Assembly (NCBI GenBank): GCA_964504075.1
Contig: CAZDCT010000017.1
Location: 1 to 5,201 of the forward strand
Source: JAHJCL01 sp964504075
GTDB lineage: Bacteria > Patescibacteriota > Minisyncoccia > Minisyncoccales > DG-74-3
Reading direction: 5' to 3'
Length of the DNA: 5,201 nt
The notes beneath the pieces were generated by a model, which saw nothing but the letters and a program-made list of their open reading frames with translations, ran no database searches and was not told the DNA's origin. Both the position numbers and the translations under genes were made by a program. This document shows positions 4,977 to 5,201 of the stretch, one piece after another; the first letter of the stretch is position 1, and each line of letters begins with the position of its first letter.

Positions 4977-5201
4977 ATAACAAGTTTTTTAATTATTCTC
5001 CACCTTTTATCCTTGCTCATTGGCCTACATTCTTCAATCACAACCCTGTCCCCTATTTTATATTCTTCTTTCTCGTCATGAACCTTATATTTCTTGTGAA
5101 CCTTATATCTTCTTTTATATTTTGGATGCTCTTTTACTCTTTCTACTCTAACCACAGCTGTCTTTTTCATTTTGTCTGATATTACTATTCCTTTTAATTG
5201 A
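4973..5201 (-). CDS. rpsQ: 30S ribosomal protein S17, 5'-truncated by window edge
   Basis: S17 is a small primary 16S rRNA-binding protein of the 30S subunit with an OB-fold. An ATG at 5170 would give only 65 residues, but the frame stays open to the window edge. The ten codons before it read QLKGIVISDK, which is the normal S17 N-terminal strand, so that ATG is an internal methionine and the true start lies beyond 5201. The visible part is 75 residues. Family marks are EHPKYKRR in the first half, the VHDE turn, and the C-terminal signature GDRVVIEECRPMSKDKRW. The S17 pattern usually has Leu, Ile or Val where this protein has Met before the Ser. The stop is TGA, sharing four bases (ATGA) with the start of rplN. 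In the usual spc/S10 order rpmC and rplP would lie just upstream, outside the window. Identity is very secure; only the exact start is unseen. Confidence 0.96.
   Translation of the reverse strand, partial: QLKGIVISDKMKKTAVVRVERVKEHPKYKRRYKVHKKYKVHDEKEEYKIGDRVVIEECRPMSKDKRWRIIKKLVI

Noticed and set aside
4928..5179. Plus-strand Phe-rich open frame
   Set aside because: It is antisense to rpsQ and the start of rplN; the composition is an artefact of complementing Lys-rich codons.
1..5201. CRISPR array, insertion sequence, tRNA or other mobile or defence element
   Set aside because: No direct or inverted repeats, transposase motifs or tRNA-like folds were seen; conserved housekeeping genes fill the window.

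Overview
This window is an ordinary, densely packed ribosomal-protein operon of the bacterial spc type, read entirely from the minus strand (right to left). In transcription order it holds rpsQ (S17, its 5' end cut by the right edge), rplN (L14), rplX (L24), rplE (L5), rpsN (S14, zinc type), rpsH (S8), rplF (L6), rplR (L18), rpsE (S5), rplO (L15) and secY (protein translocase channel). Genes cover essentially every base. Gaps are 2 to 17 nt, there are two 4-nt ATGA start/stop overlaps, and rpsE and rplO overlap by 44 nt. No promoter, terminator, RNA gene, repeat array or mobile element is visible, and only 2 nt lie beyond the secY stop at the left edge.

Organism: a bacterium, from gene order, bacterial-type L14/L24/S5/L18 and SecY. 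The DNA is AT-rich and the proteins lysine-rich. The rpmD (L30) gene that usually sits between rpsE and rplO is missing, and the two flanking genes overlap there. Loss of L30 is a known general trait of the Candidate Phyla Radiation (Patescibacteria), and the altered L15 core fits a Parcubacteria-like member. This placement is an inference, because L30 is also missing in some other lineages. UGA ends rpsQ and rplX at family-appropriate lengths, so the standard bacterial code applies. That argues against Gracilibacteria/Absconditabacteria (UGA = Gly) and mycoplasmas (UGA = Trp).

How the genes work together: S17, S14, S8 and S5 go to the 30S subunit, and L14, L24, L5, L6, L18 and L15 to the 50S subunit. 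SecY forms the membrane channel through which ribosome-made proteins are inserted or exported. Tight spacing and overlaps suggest one polycistronic mRNA with translational coupling. None of the ten visible start codons has a Shine-Dalgarno motif at the usual distance.

I found no new biological system here. The points worth a second look are the rpsE/rplO overlap with an A8 run at the missing-rpmD junction, the lack of Shine-Dalgarno sequences, the divergent L15 core, and the lack of room for an E. coli-type S8 operator before rplE.
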